Source: Pilimelia terevasa (GTDB lineage Bacteria; Actinomycetota; Actinomycetes; Mycobacteriales; Micromonosporaceae). From it: a stretch of DNA of 64,000 nt. Position numbers and translations under genes: made by a program. This document shows, piece after piece, positions 34,123 through 43,344 of this stretch. The stretch is taken from positions 1 through 64,000 of the forward strand of contig NZ_BMQC01000008.1 in assembly GCF_014647915.1 (NCBI RefSeq), read 5' to 3'. The notes below the pieces were generated by a model, which saw only the letters and a program-made list of their open reading frames with translations, was not told the DNA's origin and ran no database searches. How positions within the stretch are numbered: position 1 is the first letter of the stretch; each line of letters starts with the position of its first letter.

Positions 34123-34867
34123 GCGCCACCGCCGAGGAGCGGATGCGGGTGTGCAGGGCGCGAGCGGTGCGCTGCGCCTCGATCATCAACCGGTTCCCGC
34201 GCCCCAGCGACCCACCGAACGACAGCCGGCGGGCGGCACGCGGCGCCCACGGCCACACATCCAACACCGGCGCGTCCAGACGGCGGCCGGCCTCACGGAC
34301 ATAGGGGCCGTCGTCCATGACCAACAACTCCACCGGCACGGCATCGGCGCGCGCGGCGTCGAGCTGGGCCAGGCCGTGCTGGGCGTGCGCCAGCGACGGC
34401 AGGGTCGATCGAACGACCAGCACGGCCAGGTCGGCGGCGGCGATGACTGGCCAGAGGACGTGCGGGGCGGTGATGCGGCCACAGTCAACGATCACGTCCG
34501 TCGCGTCACGCCCTCGGCCCAGGTCGGCGAACAGGTCGGCAAGGTCCGCACCGATATCGGCCACCACCTCCGCCGCGACCGGCGAAGCGACGCCCGGCAG
34601 CAACAACTTGCGTTCCGCCGGCGGAGCCAGGTCAATGAGGTTGGAGTCGAACTCATCGCGTAGCCGGCCCCGGGCGTTAGCGACCGCCAGCTCGGCGGTA
34701 CCGCGGTCAGCGGTGACCTGGCCGGCCAAGAAACCCGCCAGCGCGTCGCCGCCGGCCGGGTCCGCCTCGGCTAGGACAACCGGGGCCGGCCACGACAACG
34801 TCAGGGCGAGTGCGGCCAGACTCACCCCGGGTGAGCCCTTGGCCGAGCACAGGGCGATCACGGCCAT
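34112..34867 (-). CDS. TadZ/CpaE-like ParA-family protein
   Basis: 251 residues. The N-terminal MAVIALCSAKGSPGVSLAAL carries a deviant Walker A (KGSPGVS), followed by VLAEADPAGGD, the ParA/MinD-like acidic strand. A second conserved strand, VIVDCGRI, lies near 125. These features match the TadZ/CpaE proteins that place the pilus machine in the cell. ATP hydrolysis may be weak because the motif departs from KGGxGKT. Confidence 0.8.
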   Translation of the reverse strand: MAVIALCSAKGSPGVSLAALALTLSWPAPVVLAEADPAGGDALAGFLAGQVTADRGTAELAVANARGRLRDEFDSNLIDLAPPAERKLLLPGVASPVAAEVVADIGADLADLFADLGRGRDATDVIVDCGRITAPHVLWPVIAAADLAVLVVRSTLPSLAHAQHGLAQLDAARADAVPVELLVMDDGPYVREAGRRLDAPVLDVWPWAPRAARRLSFGGSLGRGNRLMIEAQRTARALHTRIRSSAVAHVR

Positions 34868-35532
34868 CAGCGCCCTCCGTCGAGCACAAGCGCGATCCGG
34901 TTCCCCGCCGCGGCGGCGGCAATACGACCAGCCTCGTCAGAGCCAACGATCACGTCCACGGTCGTGCCGCCGCCGAAGTCCAGACTCCGCACGGCCACCA
35001 CGGTGCCGGGCACCATGTCGACCTGCGGCCGGTCACCTCCATCACGCCCACCGCCGGGGGTGCCGGCAGGGACCTCGACCAACTGGACATTGGCGCCTGG
35101 GCGCAGCGGCTGAGCGGGCGCCAATTCGGCCTTCAACGCCACCGACACCATCCGCTTACCGGACTCCGGGAACACGTCCACGAAGGCGTCGCCTGCGGTC
35201 AGGACCTGGCCCTGCAGCAGCGGCACCTGCGCATACCGGCCCACAACCTTGTCCCGCTGATCCGCCGGCAGCGGGCGCGCGGCCTCGGCCAGTGAACCGC
35301 GCACCATGACAAGGTCCTCGGCCGTGACCTTCTGGCCGAACCCGATCGGTTTGGCGGCGACCAGGTACTGGCTGCCGCCGTGCGCCCGGGTCACCACCAA
35401 CGCGACCAGCAGGGCGGAGGCGATTGACATGGCCACCAGCACGGCGACCATCGGCCGCGACACCCGCCTCCCCGACACGCCCTTCGGAGCGGCCACCGCG
35501 CCGCGGCGGGTGGGTTCGGTGTGGGTGCTCAT
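34867..35532 (-). CDS. CpaB/RcpC-like SAF-domain protein
   Basis: 221 residues. One transmembrane helix (about 28-48) then an extracytoplasmic SAF domain (about 55-120: VAAKPIGFGQKVTAEDLVMVRG, then GRYAQVPLLQGQVLTAGD). The C-terminal half is a beta domain ending GNRIALVLDGGR. CpaB/RcpC proteins are Tad envelope components. Start and stop both overlap neighbours by 1-4 nt. Confidence 0.82.
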   Translation of the reverse strand: MSTHTEPTRRGAVAAPKGVSGRRVSRPMVAVLVAMSIASALLVALVVTRAHGGSQYLVAAKPIGFGQKVTAEDLVMVRGSLAEAARPLPADQRDKVVGRYAQVPLLQGQVLTAGDAFVDVFPESGKRMVSVALKAELAPAQPLRPGANVQLVEVPAGTPGGGRDGGDRPQVDMVPGTVVAVRSLDFGGGTTVDVIVGSDEAGRIAAAAAGNRIALVLDGGR

Positions 35533-36500
35533 CCGTTGACCACAACTAACTCGCGGACCTGCAAGGTCGTGGACGCCTGCCGCGTCGTCGTCAACTGCCC
35601 GGTCTGCCCGCCGCCGGCCCAGGTCACATCCCAGGTGGTTGTCGCGGTGACGGTGAACTTCCCGTCCGGTGCAGTCTTGCTCGATGTGCGGTACACGTAG
35701 CCGCAGGTCGGGGAAACCGCGCCACCGGCGGCGGCCTTGTACGGGCTGCCGGGGTTGGTGCAGGTGACCGACTGGCCGTCACCCATCTGCCACTGGATGC
35801 GGCTGGCCTTGGCGGTAGCGGTCACTGTGAGCCCGCCGGCCGACGCCGAGGCGGTGGCGGGACCCCATGTTGCCGGGCTGACGGTGGTCCACAGCCAGAC
35901 CGGTAACCCGACCAGCCCAGAGCCGTTGCGGCGGGGGGCGGTGCCGATTTGCGCGCCGCGGATGGGTAGCAAGTTGACCGCCCGGGCGGCCAATACTGCC
36001 GGTGACACTCCTGCGCCGGAACCCGGCGGCGGCGAGGCGAGCCACTTGATGCCCACGCCGCCGACACCCAGCGGGCTGATCGCATTGGCCGGGTAGCAGA
36101 TGTACTCGTACACCGCGCCGTCGCCAGGCTGGTGGCCTGCCCACAGCGGGCCGGATTGCGGGTCCGGGACGATCACGTTGTAGTAGCAGCCGTCGCTACC
36201 GTTGAACCACGCCGTCTTGGAGGTACTGATCGAACTGCGTGACGGGATCGTGCAGGGCACCTCCTGCTTCGCCCACTCGCACGTGCGCGGACCCGAACCA
36301 CCGCCCGGCTGGGGCTTGCCGGGCATCGGCCCGCCGGGTTTACCCGGCTTGGTGATGACAACGGTGCAGTTGTTGCCGCCTGGCGGACAGACCACGCCTC
36401 CGCCGTCGTCTGCGGCAGCAGCACTGGGCAGGGCTGTCAGGGAACTCACGAGTAGCAACGCCGCGATCAGTGGCGGCCAGCCGGATCGGTGCCTCAGCAC
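35529..36500 (-). CDS. Exported, Gly/Pro-rich hypothetical protein of the Tad operon
   Basis: 323 residues from GTG at 36500, which overlaps the upstream stop. A signal peptide (about 1-29, ending PSAAAA) is followed by a Gly/Pro low-complexity segment and a Cys-containing beta-rich domain. About six Cys (CPPGGNNC, CEWAKQEVPC, GCYYN, YICYP, later VTCTN and TCGYV) are spaced as disulfide pairs. No family recognised. Position suggests an outer or wall-associated pilus component. Confidence 0.65.
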   Translation of the reverse strand: MLRHRSGWPPLIAALLLVSSLTALPSAAAADDGGGVVCPPGGNNCTVVITKPGKPGGPMPGKPQPGGGSGPRTCEWAKQEVPCTIPSRSSISTSKTAWFNGSDGCYYNVIVPDPQSGPLWAGHQPGDGAVYEYICYPANAISPLGVGGVGIKWLASPPPGSGAGVSPAVLAARAVNLLPIRGAQIGTAPRRNGSGLVGLPVWLWTTVSPATWGPATASASAGGLTVTATAKASRIQWQMGDGQSVTCTNPGSPYKAAAGGAVSPTCGYVYRTSSKTAPDGKFTVTATTTWDVTWAGGGQTGQLTTTRQASTTLQVRELVVVNG

Positions 36501-37096
36501 GGGGTCTTCCGTTCGGCCGTGATCGTGGAGATCAACCACTGGGCGTCGTTCTTGCCGTACGGCTCAGCCTTGGCGTTCACTAGGTACCGCTGAAGCTGGT
36601 TGGGTGCAGTCATGTCCTTACCAGAGGACTTCACGACCGTCTTGGCGCCGTTGTTGTCGTAGCAGTCGGTGATCTTCACGAAGTAGGGTCGGGTCGTCAC
36701 GTTGACTTCGACAACCTTCGGGTCGTGCTTCGGTCGCCCCTTGGTTACGGTGCCCTGTTGCACCATCTGCGCCAGCCACGCGCTGGTCTGCAGGTTCAGC
36801 GGCGACCCAGCGCCCTTGAGTGGGATATCCGCCTCCGGGTCTGCGCCCGCAGCCTCATAGGTGTCATTGAAATCGCCGTAAGCTTTCAAGGCCTTATCGG
36901 CGGCTGCGGCCTCATTGGCACCCAGGGAAGCCGACAGGGTTGGGCTCGCTGACGAAACCGGCGACTTCTTTGATGAACCCCACGGGCGCACAAGAACGAT
37001 GACCAGGAGCAGAACTATAAGCACGGCTCCGCCAATCAAAATGACCTTATCTATGGCCATCTCGCCACGGTCGTCATCTGGAGATCGTGATATCAA
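36494..37096 (-). CDS. Pseudopilin-like exported protein, first gene of the Tad operon
   Basis: 200 residues from TTG at 37096 behind AAGGGGG (spacing about 7). A later ATG at 37060 is possible. The TTG form begins SRSPDDDRGEMAIDKVILI, then a strongly hydrophobic helix (about 18-38). This is the same DRGE box plus helix as in the Flp- and TadE-like proteins, which favours the earlier start. The remaining 150 residues are a soluble exported domain with two Cys (DCYDN and the C-terminal PC). Not a recognised family. Confidence 0.6.
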   Translation of the reverse strand: MISRSPDDDRGEMAIDKVILIGGAVLIVLLLVIVLVRPWGSSKKSPVSSASPTLSASLGANEAAAADKALKAYGDFNDTYEAAGADPEADIPLKGAGSPLNLQTSAWLAQMVQQGTVTKGRPKHDPKVVEVNVTTRPYFVKITDCYDNNGAKTVVKSSGKDMTAPNQLQRYLVNAKAEPYGKNDAQWLISTITAERKTPC

Positions 37097-38079
37097 CTCT
37101 TGCCCCCTTGCGGCACTGCGAAAGTTTCGGCAGCTCAGCCATCGTTTCTAGTCGATCTCGACCAGTCGGCGCCAGTCGGATTCACGCACTGGCCGAGTCG
37201 TTTCCGTCACCGCGTCTGGGACCAGGAGGCGGCAGCGTGCACGTTCGAGAGTGGATTTTGTAAGAATGCCGCAAATCGCACCGTGCTTCGGATGCTGTGA
37301 CCAACTCTGGTCGATCTGACTGCAACCGGCCGTTTAAGCACGTCCGCCGCCGGCCTGCGCTGCTATTCGTATATCTGCTTCCGGCGACGAATTGGGGGAT
37401 TGGCAACCTGATCCGCGGTCTTGGGCAAAAGCGGTCTAAGTCTCAATCGTCGGCTTCACCGCCTGTTTGGCTGTGGGGTTCGACGGTGGCTTCAGGCACT
37501 ACTGGACGCGAGATCCGCCAACAATCCCTGCTCGCGCAATAAGTGAAGGCGTTGATGAGCGGCCTTGAAGTCAAAGAACCTGTTGGATCCAGACCGTGAA
37601 TATGTCTGTGGCCTTGCTGCGAAGGAGGTGTTGCGGGCAGCCCCGCGGCCAGACTCAACTATCGGCGGCTCAGCCCATCGGCTCCCAGGAGGCAGTATTG
37701 AGGTCAGCGCGCGAAGCGGCCCCCGTCTTCGGGGCATCATTCCCGCCGTGATTGGCCCAACCTATCCAGGTAGACCCACGTACGTGCTCGTGAATCTGGC
37801 CGGACCGCTGTCCCTGGAGCCGCGTTTCGACGACTCCCGGAGGTCACTCGCCCGAAGATGTCGGGGATCGCCCTGACGCCAACAGTGGCTCACCGCGCGG
37901 ACCCCACGCCGATCACGAGCAACGTCAACGGATGTCTAGCGCGGGCCCTGGCGAGGTTCGCGGTCGCTGGTTCGGTGTTCGCAGGAGGGCCTGTTGTTGG
38001 TGGGCACCCGCATGTCGAAGCGTCGCCACGCACGCCGCCCGGTCCGCGACCAGGGCCGGCGTGCGTGGCGAACGACGCA
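37097..38079. other. Gene-poor stretch of nearly 1 kb
   Basis: I find no gene I can support. G+C is visibly lower than in the flanks near 37.3-37.6 kb. Short open frames occur on both strands but lack ribosome sites and codon bias. The stretch may include the Tad operon promoter (next to 37096) and remnants of decayed genes. Confidence 0.5.
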
Positions 38080-39213
38080 TCAGAGGAGAATGGCCTCCAG
38101 GATGTCGGCCGCTCGTGCTGTTCCGCCCTCGGCCCGAGCCTCGGCCCGCAGCTGAGCACTGTGCGCGAGGACTGAAGCGTTCCCTGTCAGCTCCTCCAGC
38201 GTCTGCCACAAGATCTGGGCTGTGGCTGATGCCGCGTCCAGGCGGCGTCCGACGCCGAGTTCGACGAGTTTGTCGGCGTTGGTGAACTGGTCCACTGCCT
38301 GTGGCACCGCGATGACCGGCGTCGCGGTCCATAGTGCTTCGCTGCTGCTGCCCATGCCTGCGTGTGTGATGAACGCGTCCGCGTGCTCCAGGATGGCCAG
38401 CTGTGGCACCCACGGCTGTACGTCGATGTTCGGCGGGATAGCTCCCAGTTCGGTACGGTCGACGTACTTGCCGATCTGCAGCACCGCGTGCCATCCCCGC
38501 CTGTTGCCGAATGCGGCCACGCACTGCCGATAGAACTCGGGCTGCCGAGTGTATGCCGAGCCCAGCGACACCAGCAGCACTTTGTCGTCGCCGTGCGGGC
38601 GTGTCCAGCTCTCGCGGGGCCCGAGGCACGGACCCACAAACGTGACCGCCTGCTCATCGACCTGGTTGGCGAAGGGCTGCATCGCGCGGGGGATCAGCGC
38701 CAGGGCACGCGAGGGCCGGCCCATGAACGTCTCCCAGTTCGTGGTGGTCGCCCCGTTGAATGCCAGCCAGTCGGAGAAGACCGTCCCGAACCCGTCCGCC
38801 CCCGGCAGCGTCCCGGCGAAGTCCTCCCACGCCACGTATGTGGGGGACAGCTGCACGATCGGCTGCCCCTGGGACTCGGCCAGCGCCCGTGCCGCGTAGC
38901 AGCCGATGTCGTACAGGTAGAGGTCGGCGGGGTCAAAGTCGTAGTAGGCGTGTAGCTGCGGGAGGGCCTGGATGTTGTCGTCGAGGAAGACCCGCATCGC
39001 GCCGATCGGGTTGTCTGGCCAGTCGTTGTCGGCGATCGGCAGCGTCGACTCGATCGGCACCAGTGTGGCGCCGGTGGGGGCGATGAGGTCGGCGACGGTA
39101 GTCCCGTTGGCGTAGGTCACCCGGTGGCCCCGGAGGACCAACTCCCGGATCAGATCCAGGCTGGGCAGGACATGACTGACGGCGGGTACGCCGCACATGG
39201 CGATGTGGGACAT
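38080..39213 (-). CDS. Macrolide glycosyltransferase-like GT1 enzyme
   Basis: 377 residues behind GGAG. The N-terminal half follows the GT-B acceptor domain (HIAMCGVPAVSHVLPSLDLIRELVLRGHRVTY). The C-terminal donor domain has the family signature THAGMGSSSEALWTATPVIA, then VPQAVDQFTNADKLVELGVG. This matches the UDP-sugar-using macrolide-inactivating transferases (MGT, OleD/OleI type). It probably glycosylates a small hydrophobic acceptor. Macrolide resistance is a good hypothesis; other flavonoid-like acceptors are possible. It is divergent from dnaE2 and is probably cargo. Confidence 0.85.
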   Translation of the reverse strand: MSHIAMCGVPAVSHVLPSLDLIRELVLRGHRVTYANGTTVADLIAPTGATLVPIESTLPIADNDWPDNPIGAMRVFLDDNIQALPQLHAYYDFDPADLYLYDIGCYAARALAESQGQPIVQLSPTYVAWEDFAGTLPGADGFGTVFSDWLAFNGATTTNWETFMGRPSRALALIPRAMQPFANQVDEQAVTFVGPCLGPRESWTRPHGDDKVLLVSLGSAYTRQPEFYRQCVAAFGNRRGWHAVLQIGKYVDRTELGAIPPNIDVQPWVPQLAILEHADAFITHAGMGSSSEALWTATPVIAVPQAVDQFTNADKLVELGVGRRLDAASATAQILWQTLEELTGNASVLAHSAQLRAEARAEGGTARAADILEAILL

Positions 39214-39388
39214 GGTGATGCTCCAGATTTACGAAAGGACAGGACGCGGGCGGCGGGCGTGGGCGTCACTTGTAGATCTGGAGGGCCATAGCCAACACGC
39301 TACCCACCCTCGCGTCGGGGCGTGAAGCGATATTCGATGCCCGGTTCGCGGTGGCGGTGAGCAGACCAACCGGGCGCTGACGGCGATC

Positions 39389-39420
39389 TTGACCGGCAGG
39401 GTTCTCGAACGTATGTTCGA
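39389..39420 (+). promoter_or_regulatory. dnaE2 promoter with perfect LexA (SOS) box
   Basis: -35 TTGACC (39389-39394), 17-bp spacer, -10 TATGTT (39412-39417). The sequence TCGAACGTATGTTCGA (39405-39420) is a perfect actinobacterial LexA palindrome and overlaps the -10. LexA binding would block RNA polymerase directly. The site is 73 bp before the dnaE2 ATG and about 190 bp from the divergent glycosyltransferase start. Confidence 0.9.
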
Positions 39421-39492
39421 GTCGATCAAGGTCGTAGGGCAACGGCGGTAGGGGCCTCGGGCTTCGAGGTAGCGGGCTGGGGTGAGTGTCAG

Positions 39493-42400
39493 ATGGGCTT
39501 CAACAACCCGGACATTCCCTGGTCAGAGCTGGAACGCCGGCTCTCCGGCCGCAGCCCTCAGCGGCCGGGCGAGGTGCTGGCAGAGGCTGACGGCGGCGAC
39601 GGTCCGGCGTTCAGCCGTAAACGGTCTCCGTATACCTCGCCACCGGTCCAGCCGCCGCGCACCGATGGCGGTGTGGCGTACGCCGAGCTGCACGCGCACA
39701 CCAACTTCAGCTTCCTCGACGGCGCCAGCACGCCGGAGGAACTAGCCGAGGAAGCCGTGCACCTCGGCCTGACCGCACTGGCGGTCACCGATCATGACGG
39801 CTTCTACGGCATCGTCCGGTTCAGCGAGGCCGCTCGGGCGTTGAGGCTGCCGACGGTGTTCGGTGCGGAGCTGTCGATGGATCTCACCGAGCAGCGGGCC
39901 GGGCAGCCGGACCCGCCCGGCCCGCACCTCCTCGCACTGGCCCGCGGCCCGGACGGCTACGCCGCGCTGGCGAGGGTGATCTCCAGAGCCCAGCTCGCCG
40001 GTGGGGCCAAGGGGACGCCGCGGTACCCGCCGCTGGAGGACCTCGCCGACCAGCTGCGCGATCAGGTGCTGGTGTTGACCGGCTGCCGCAAGGGCCACGT
40101 CCCCCTGACATTCAGCACCGACGGGTACGCGGCGGCCTGTGCTGAACTGGATCGGCTGGTCGCCCTGTTCGGTAGTGAGGGTGTGGGCGTGGAGTTGATC
40201 GAGCACGGCAACGCCGACGACGTCGACCGCAACGATGCCCTCGCCGCCCTGGCCGCCGAACGGGGTCTGCCGGTAGTGGCCAGCAACAACGTGCACTACG
40301 CCCGGCCGGGCCGCCACCACCTAGCCAACGTCGTCGCCGCGGTCCGGGCCCGGCGGAGTCTGGATGAGCTCGACGGCTGGCTAACCGCCGGCACGGCACA
40401 TCTGCGCTCCGGCGCGGAAATGGCCGCCCGCTTCGCTCACTACCCGGGCGCGGTCACCAACGCCGCCCGCCTCGGCGCGGAGCTGGCGTTCGACCTGAAG
40501 CTGGTGGCGCCGCGGCTGCCGCGCTTCGACCGGCGAGGCCACACCGAGATCAGCTGGCTCCGCCACCTGACCATGCAAGGCGCCGCCGACCGGTACGGGC
40601 CACCCGAGACCAACCCGAAGGCGTACGCCCAGTTGGAACGGGAGCTGAACATGATCAAAGAGCTGGGATTCCCCGGCTACTTCCTGGTCGTGCACAGCAT
40701 CGTCGACTTCTGCCGCCAGAAAGGAATCTACTGCCAGGGCCGCGGGTCGGCCGCCAACAGCGCGGTCTGCTACGCGCTGAGGATCACCAACGTTGACGCG
40801 GTGGCCTGGAACCTGCTCTTCGAACGGTTCCTAGCCCCCGAACGCGACGGCCCACCCGACATCGACGTGGACATCGAATCCGGCCGCCGTGAGGAGGTCA
40901 TCCAGTGGATGTACACCACCTACGGCCGCGAACACACCGCCCAGGTCGCCAACGTCATCTCCTACCGTCCCCGCTCCGCCATCCGCGACGTCGCCCGCGC
41001 CTTCGGCTACTCGCCCGGCCAGCAGGACGCCTGGAGTAAACAAGTCGACCGCTGGTCGGCCATCAAACCCGACGAAGTCACCGAGGTCCCCGCACAGGTT
41101 GTTGAGTACGCGACGGCGCTGCTGGACTTCCCCCGACACCTGGGCATCCACTCCGGCGGCATGGTCATCTGCGACCGGCCCGTCATCGAGGTATGCCCGG
41201 TGGAGTGGGCGCGGATGCCCGGCCGCACCGTCCTGCAATGGGACAAAGACGACTGCGCCACCGCCGGCCTGGTCAAGTTCGACCTCCTCGGACTGGGCAT
41301 GCTCGGCGCCCTACACGACGCCTACGACCTCATCGGCCAACAACTGGACCTCGGCGACCTGACACCGGACGACCCGCAGGTGTACGACATGCTGTGCCGC
41401 GCCGACGCCGTCGGCGTGTTCCAGGTGGAAAGCCGCGCCCAACTGGCCACCCTCCCAAGGCTACGGCCCCGCACCTTCTACGACCTCGTCGTCGAGGTCG
41501 CGCTCATCCGGCCGGGGCCGATCCAGGGCGGGTCGGTGCACCCCTACATCCGCCGCCGCAACGGTGAGGAGGCGGCGGACATTCCGCATCCGGCGATGGT
41601 CAACAGCTTGGCGAAGACGTACGGGGTGCCGCTGTTCCAGGAGCAGATGATGCAACTGGCCATCGACGTGGCGGGGTTCACCCCTGCCGAGGCCGACCAG
41701 TTGCGCCGGGCCATGGGGTCGAAGCGCTCCGCGGAGAAGATGAACCGGCTCAAAGACCGCCTCTACGCCGGCATGCACCAGCGGGGCATCACCGGTGACC
41801 TGGCCGATGACATCTTTTTGAAGCTGGCCGCGTTCGCCTCCTACGGCTTCCCCGAATCCCACGCCATGTCCTTCGCGTTCATCGTCTACGCCAGCGCCTG
41901 GCTCAAGCGCTACCACCCCGCCGCCTTCTGCGCCGCCCTCCTCAACAACCAACCCATGGGCTTCTACAACGCCCAATCCCTGTGCGACGACGCACGACGC
42001 CACGGCGTCAGTATTCTGCGCCCGGACATCAACGCCAGCAGCGCCAAAGCCATTCTCATCAGCACCGCCACCACCAAGACTGCCGCTGGCGTAGACGAGC
42101 CACCCGAACGCTGGGGGCACGGCGGGCCGACCATCCGGCTCGGGCTATCCGCCGTACGCCACGTCAGCGCCGACATCGCCGAGTGCATCCAAGCCGAACG
42201 CGATCGACACGGCCCTTACACCCGCATCGACGACCTGGCCCGACGCACCGGTGTCACCGCCCCCGCACTGGAGGCACTCGCCACAGCAGGAGCATTCGAC
42301 GGGTTCGGGATGCACCGGCGGCAGGCACTGTGGCAGGCAGGCGCCGCCGCCACCGAACGCCCCGACCGGCTCGCCGTTGGCATCCCGCCCCCGCCGACCT

Positions 42401-42822
42401 TGCCGGGCATGTCACAGCTGGATCTGCTGGCCGCCGATGTGTGGGCCACGGGCATGTCACCGGACACGCACCCCATCGCCTTCCTACGGCAGGCACTCAC
42501 CGCCACGGAAGCCGTACCGCTGGCCCGGCTCGTGGACTGCGAGCACGGCGATCGGGTACGGGTCGGTGGGATCGTCACCCACCGGCAACGCCCCATGACC
42601 GCCAACGGGATCACATTCCTGAACCTCGAAGACGAAACCGGCATGCTCAACATCGTCTGCACGTCAGGCTTCTGGCAACGCCACCGCCGGCTCCTACGCG
42701 CATGCAACGCCCTACTCGTCCGGGGCCGGCTGGAAAAGCACAGCGGCGTGATCAACCTCGTCGCCGACCACGCCCTACCACTGAACCCACCAGCCCCGAC
42801 TAGCTCACGGGACTACCGGTAG
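39493..42822 (+). CDS. dnaE2: Error-prone DNA polymerase DnaE2 (alpha-subunit type)
   Basis: 1109 residues. The PHP domain opens with HAHTNFSFLDGAS near 67-79. The polymerase core has GFPGYFLVVHSIVDF, QGRGSAANSAVCYAL and the catalytic PDIDVDIES near 455-463. A helix-hairpin-helix region and a C-terminal OB fold follow (about 1020-1090, VRVGGIVTHRQRPM). Length and motifs match DnaE2, the SOS-induced translesion polymerase that works with ImuA/ImuB. No imuA or imuB lies next to it here. Regulation by LexA is supported by the upstream box. There is no good AGGAG before the ATG. Confidence 0.95.
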   Translation: MGFNNPDIPWSELERRLSGRSPQRPGEVLAEADGGDGPAFSRKRSPYTSPPVQPPRTDGGVAYAELHAHTNFSFLDGASTPEELAEEAVHLGLTALAVTDHDGFYGIVRFSEAARALRLPTVFGAELSMDLTEQRAGQPDPPGPHLLALARGPDGYAALARVISRAQLAGGAKGTPRYPPLEDLADQLRDQVLVLTGCRKGHVPLTFSTDGYAAACAELDRLVALFGSEGVGVELIEHGNADDVDRNDALAALAAERGLPVVASNNVHYARPGRHHLANVVAAVRARRSLDELDGWLTAGTAHLRSGAEMAARFAHYPGAVTNAARLGAELAFDLKLVAPRLPRFDRRGHTEISWLRHLTMQGAADRYGPPETNPKAYAQLERELNMIKELGFPGYFLVVHSIVDFCRQKGIYCQGRGSAANSAVCYALRITNVDAVAWNLLFERFLAPERDGPPDIDVDIESGRREEVIQWMYTTYGREHTAQVANVISYRPRSAIRDVARAFGYSPGQQDAWSKQVDRWSAIKPDEVTEVPAQVVEYATALLDFPRHLGIHSGGMVICDRPVIEVCPVEWARMPGRTVLQWDKDDCATAGLVKFDLLGLGMLGALHDAYDLIGQQLDLGDLTPDDPQVYDMLCRADAVGVFQVESRAQLATLPRLRPRTFYDLVVEVALIRPGPIQGGSVHPYIRRRNGEEAADIPHPAMVNSLAKTYGVPLFQEQMMQLAIDVAGFTPAEADQLRRAMGSKRSAEKMNRLKDRLYAGMHQRGITGDLADDIFLKLAAFASYGFPESHAMSFAFIVYASAWLKRYHPAAFCAALLNNQPMGFYNAQSLCDDARRHGVSILRPDINASSAKAILISTATTKTAAGVDEPPERWGHGGPTIRLGLSAVRHVSADIAECIQAERDRHGPYTRIDDLARRTGVTAPALEALATAGAFDGFGMHRRQALWQAGAAATERPDRLAVGIPPPPTLPGMSQLDLLAADVWATGMSPDTHPIAFLRQALTATEAVPLARLVDCEHGDRVRVGGIVTHRQRPMTANGITFLNLEDETGMLNIVCTSGFWQRHRRLLRACNALLVRGRLEKHSGVINLVADHALPLNPPAPTSSRDYR

Positions 42823-43344
42823 ACGTGGCCAGGGCTTCCTGCCGTGGGAGGAGTGCCGTAACACAGGTGAGGATCGGCGATTTGGTTATCCACAGGTGCG
42901 AAGTTGTCCACAACGGCAGCGGCCGACGGTAGCGCCGCACGGACCTGTCGCGAGATTGTCTTCGGCGTACGACGGCGAGGTCACCTCTTGCCGACCGGCC
43001 ACGCCCACGCGGAGGTGGGGCCGGCAAGACGAAGGCCACCGGCATCGGGGCGGTCGGAACCTAGCCGGCCGCCCCAGCACCGGGACCGCCCTGCCACTGG
43101 AGGTGTAGTGATGCCGCAGCAAGAAGCGGCTGCAACGACGCTTCCGTTACCGCGACGGCGTCACCATCATCACAAAAGTACGGAACCGACGCCCGACAAG
43201 CGACTCCGCCGCCACCGTCCTGCCGTCCGGCCCCGTGCCGACACCGCCCTGCCCGGCCCGGTTGACGTCTGCCTGGGCTGCACTGCGACCCAGGCCAGGC
43301 TGACCGCGTCGCTGCGCGGTGCGCGCGCACGTTCCTGTCGTCGG
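42823..43344. other. Intergenic region with two DnaA-type boxes
   Basis: TTATCCACA at 42886-42894 and TTGTCCACA at 42904-42912, 18 bp apart in the same direction. No gene is supported in the rest of the stretch. Confidence 0.5.

Noticed and set aside
37297-37740. Short open frames on both strands in the gene-poor stretch
   Set aside because: No ribosome sites, no codon bias, no recognisable motifs; composition suggests decayed DNA.
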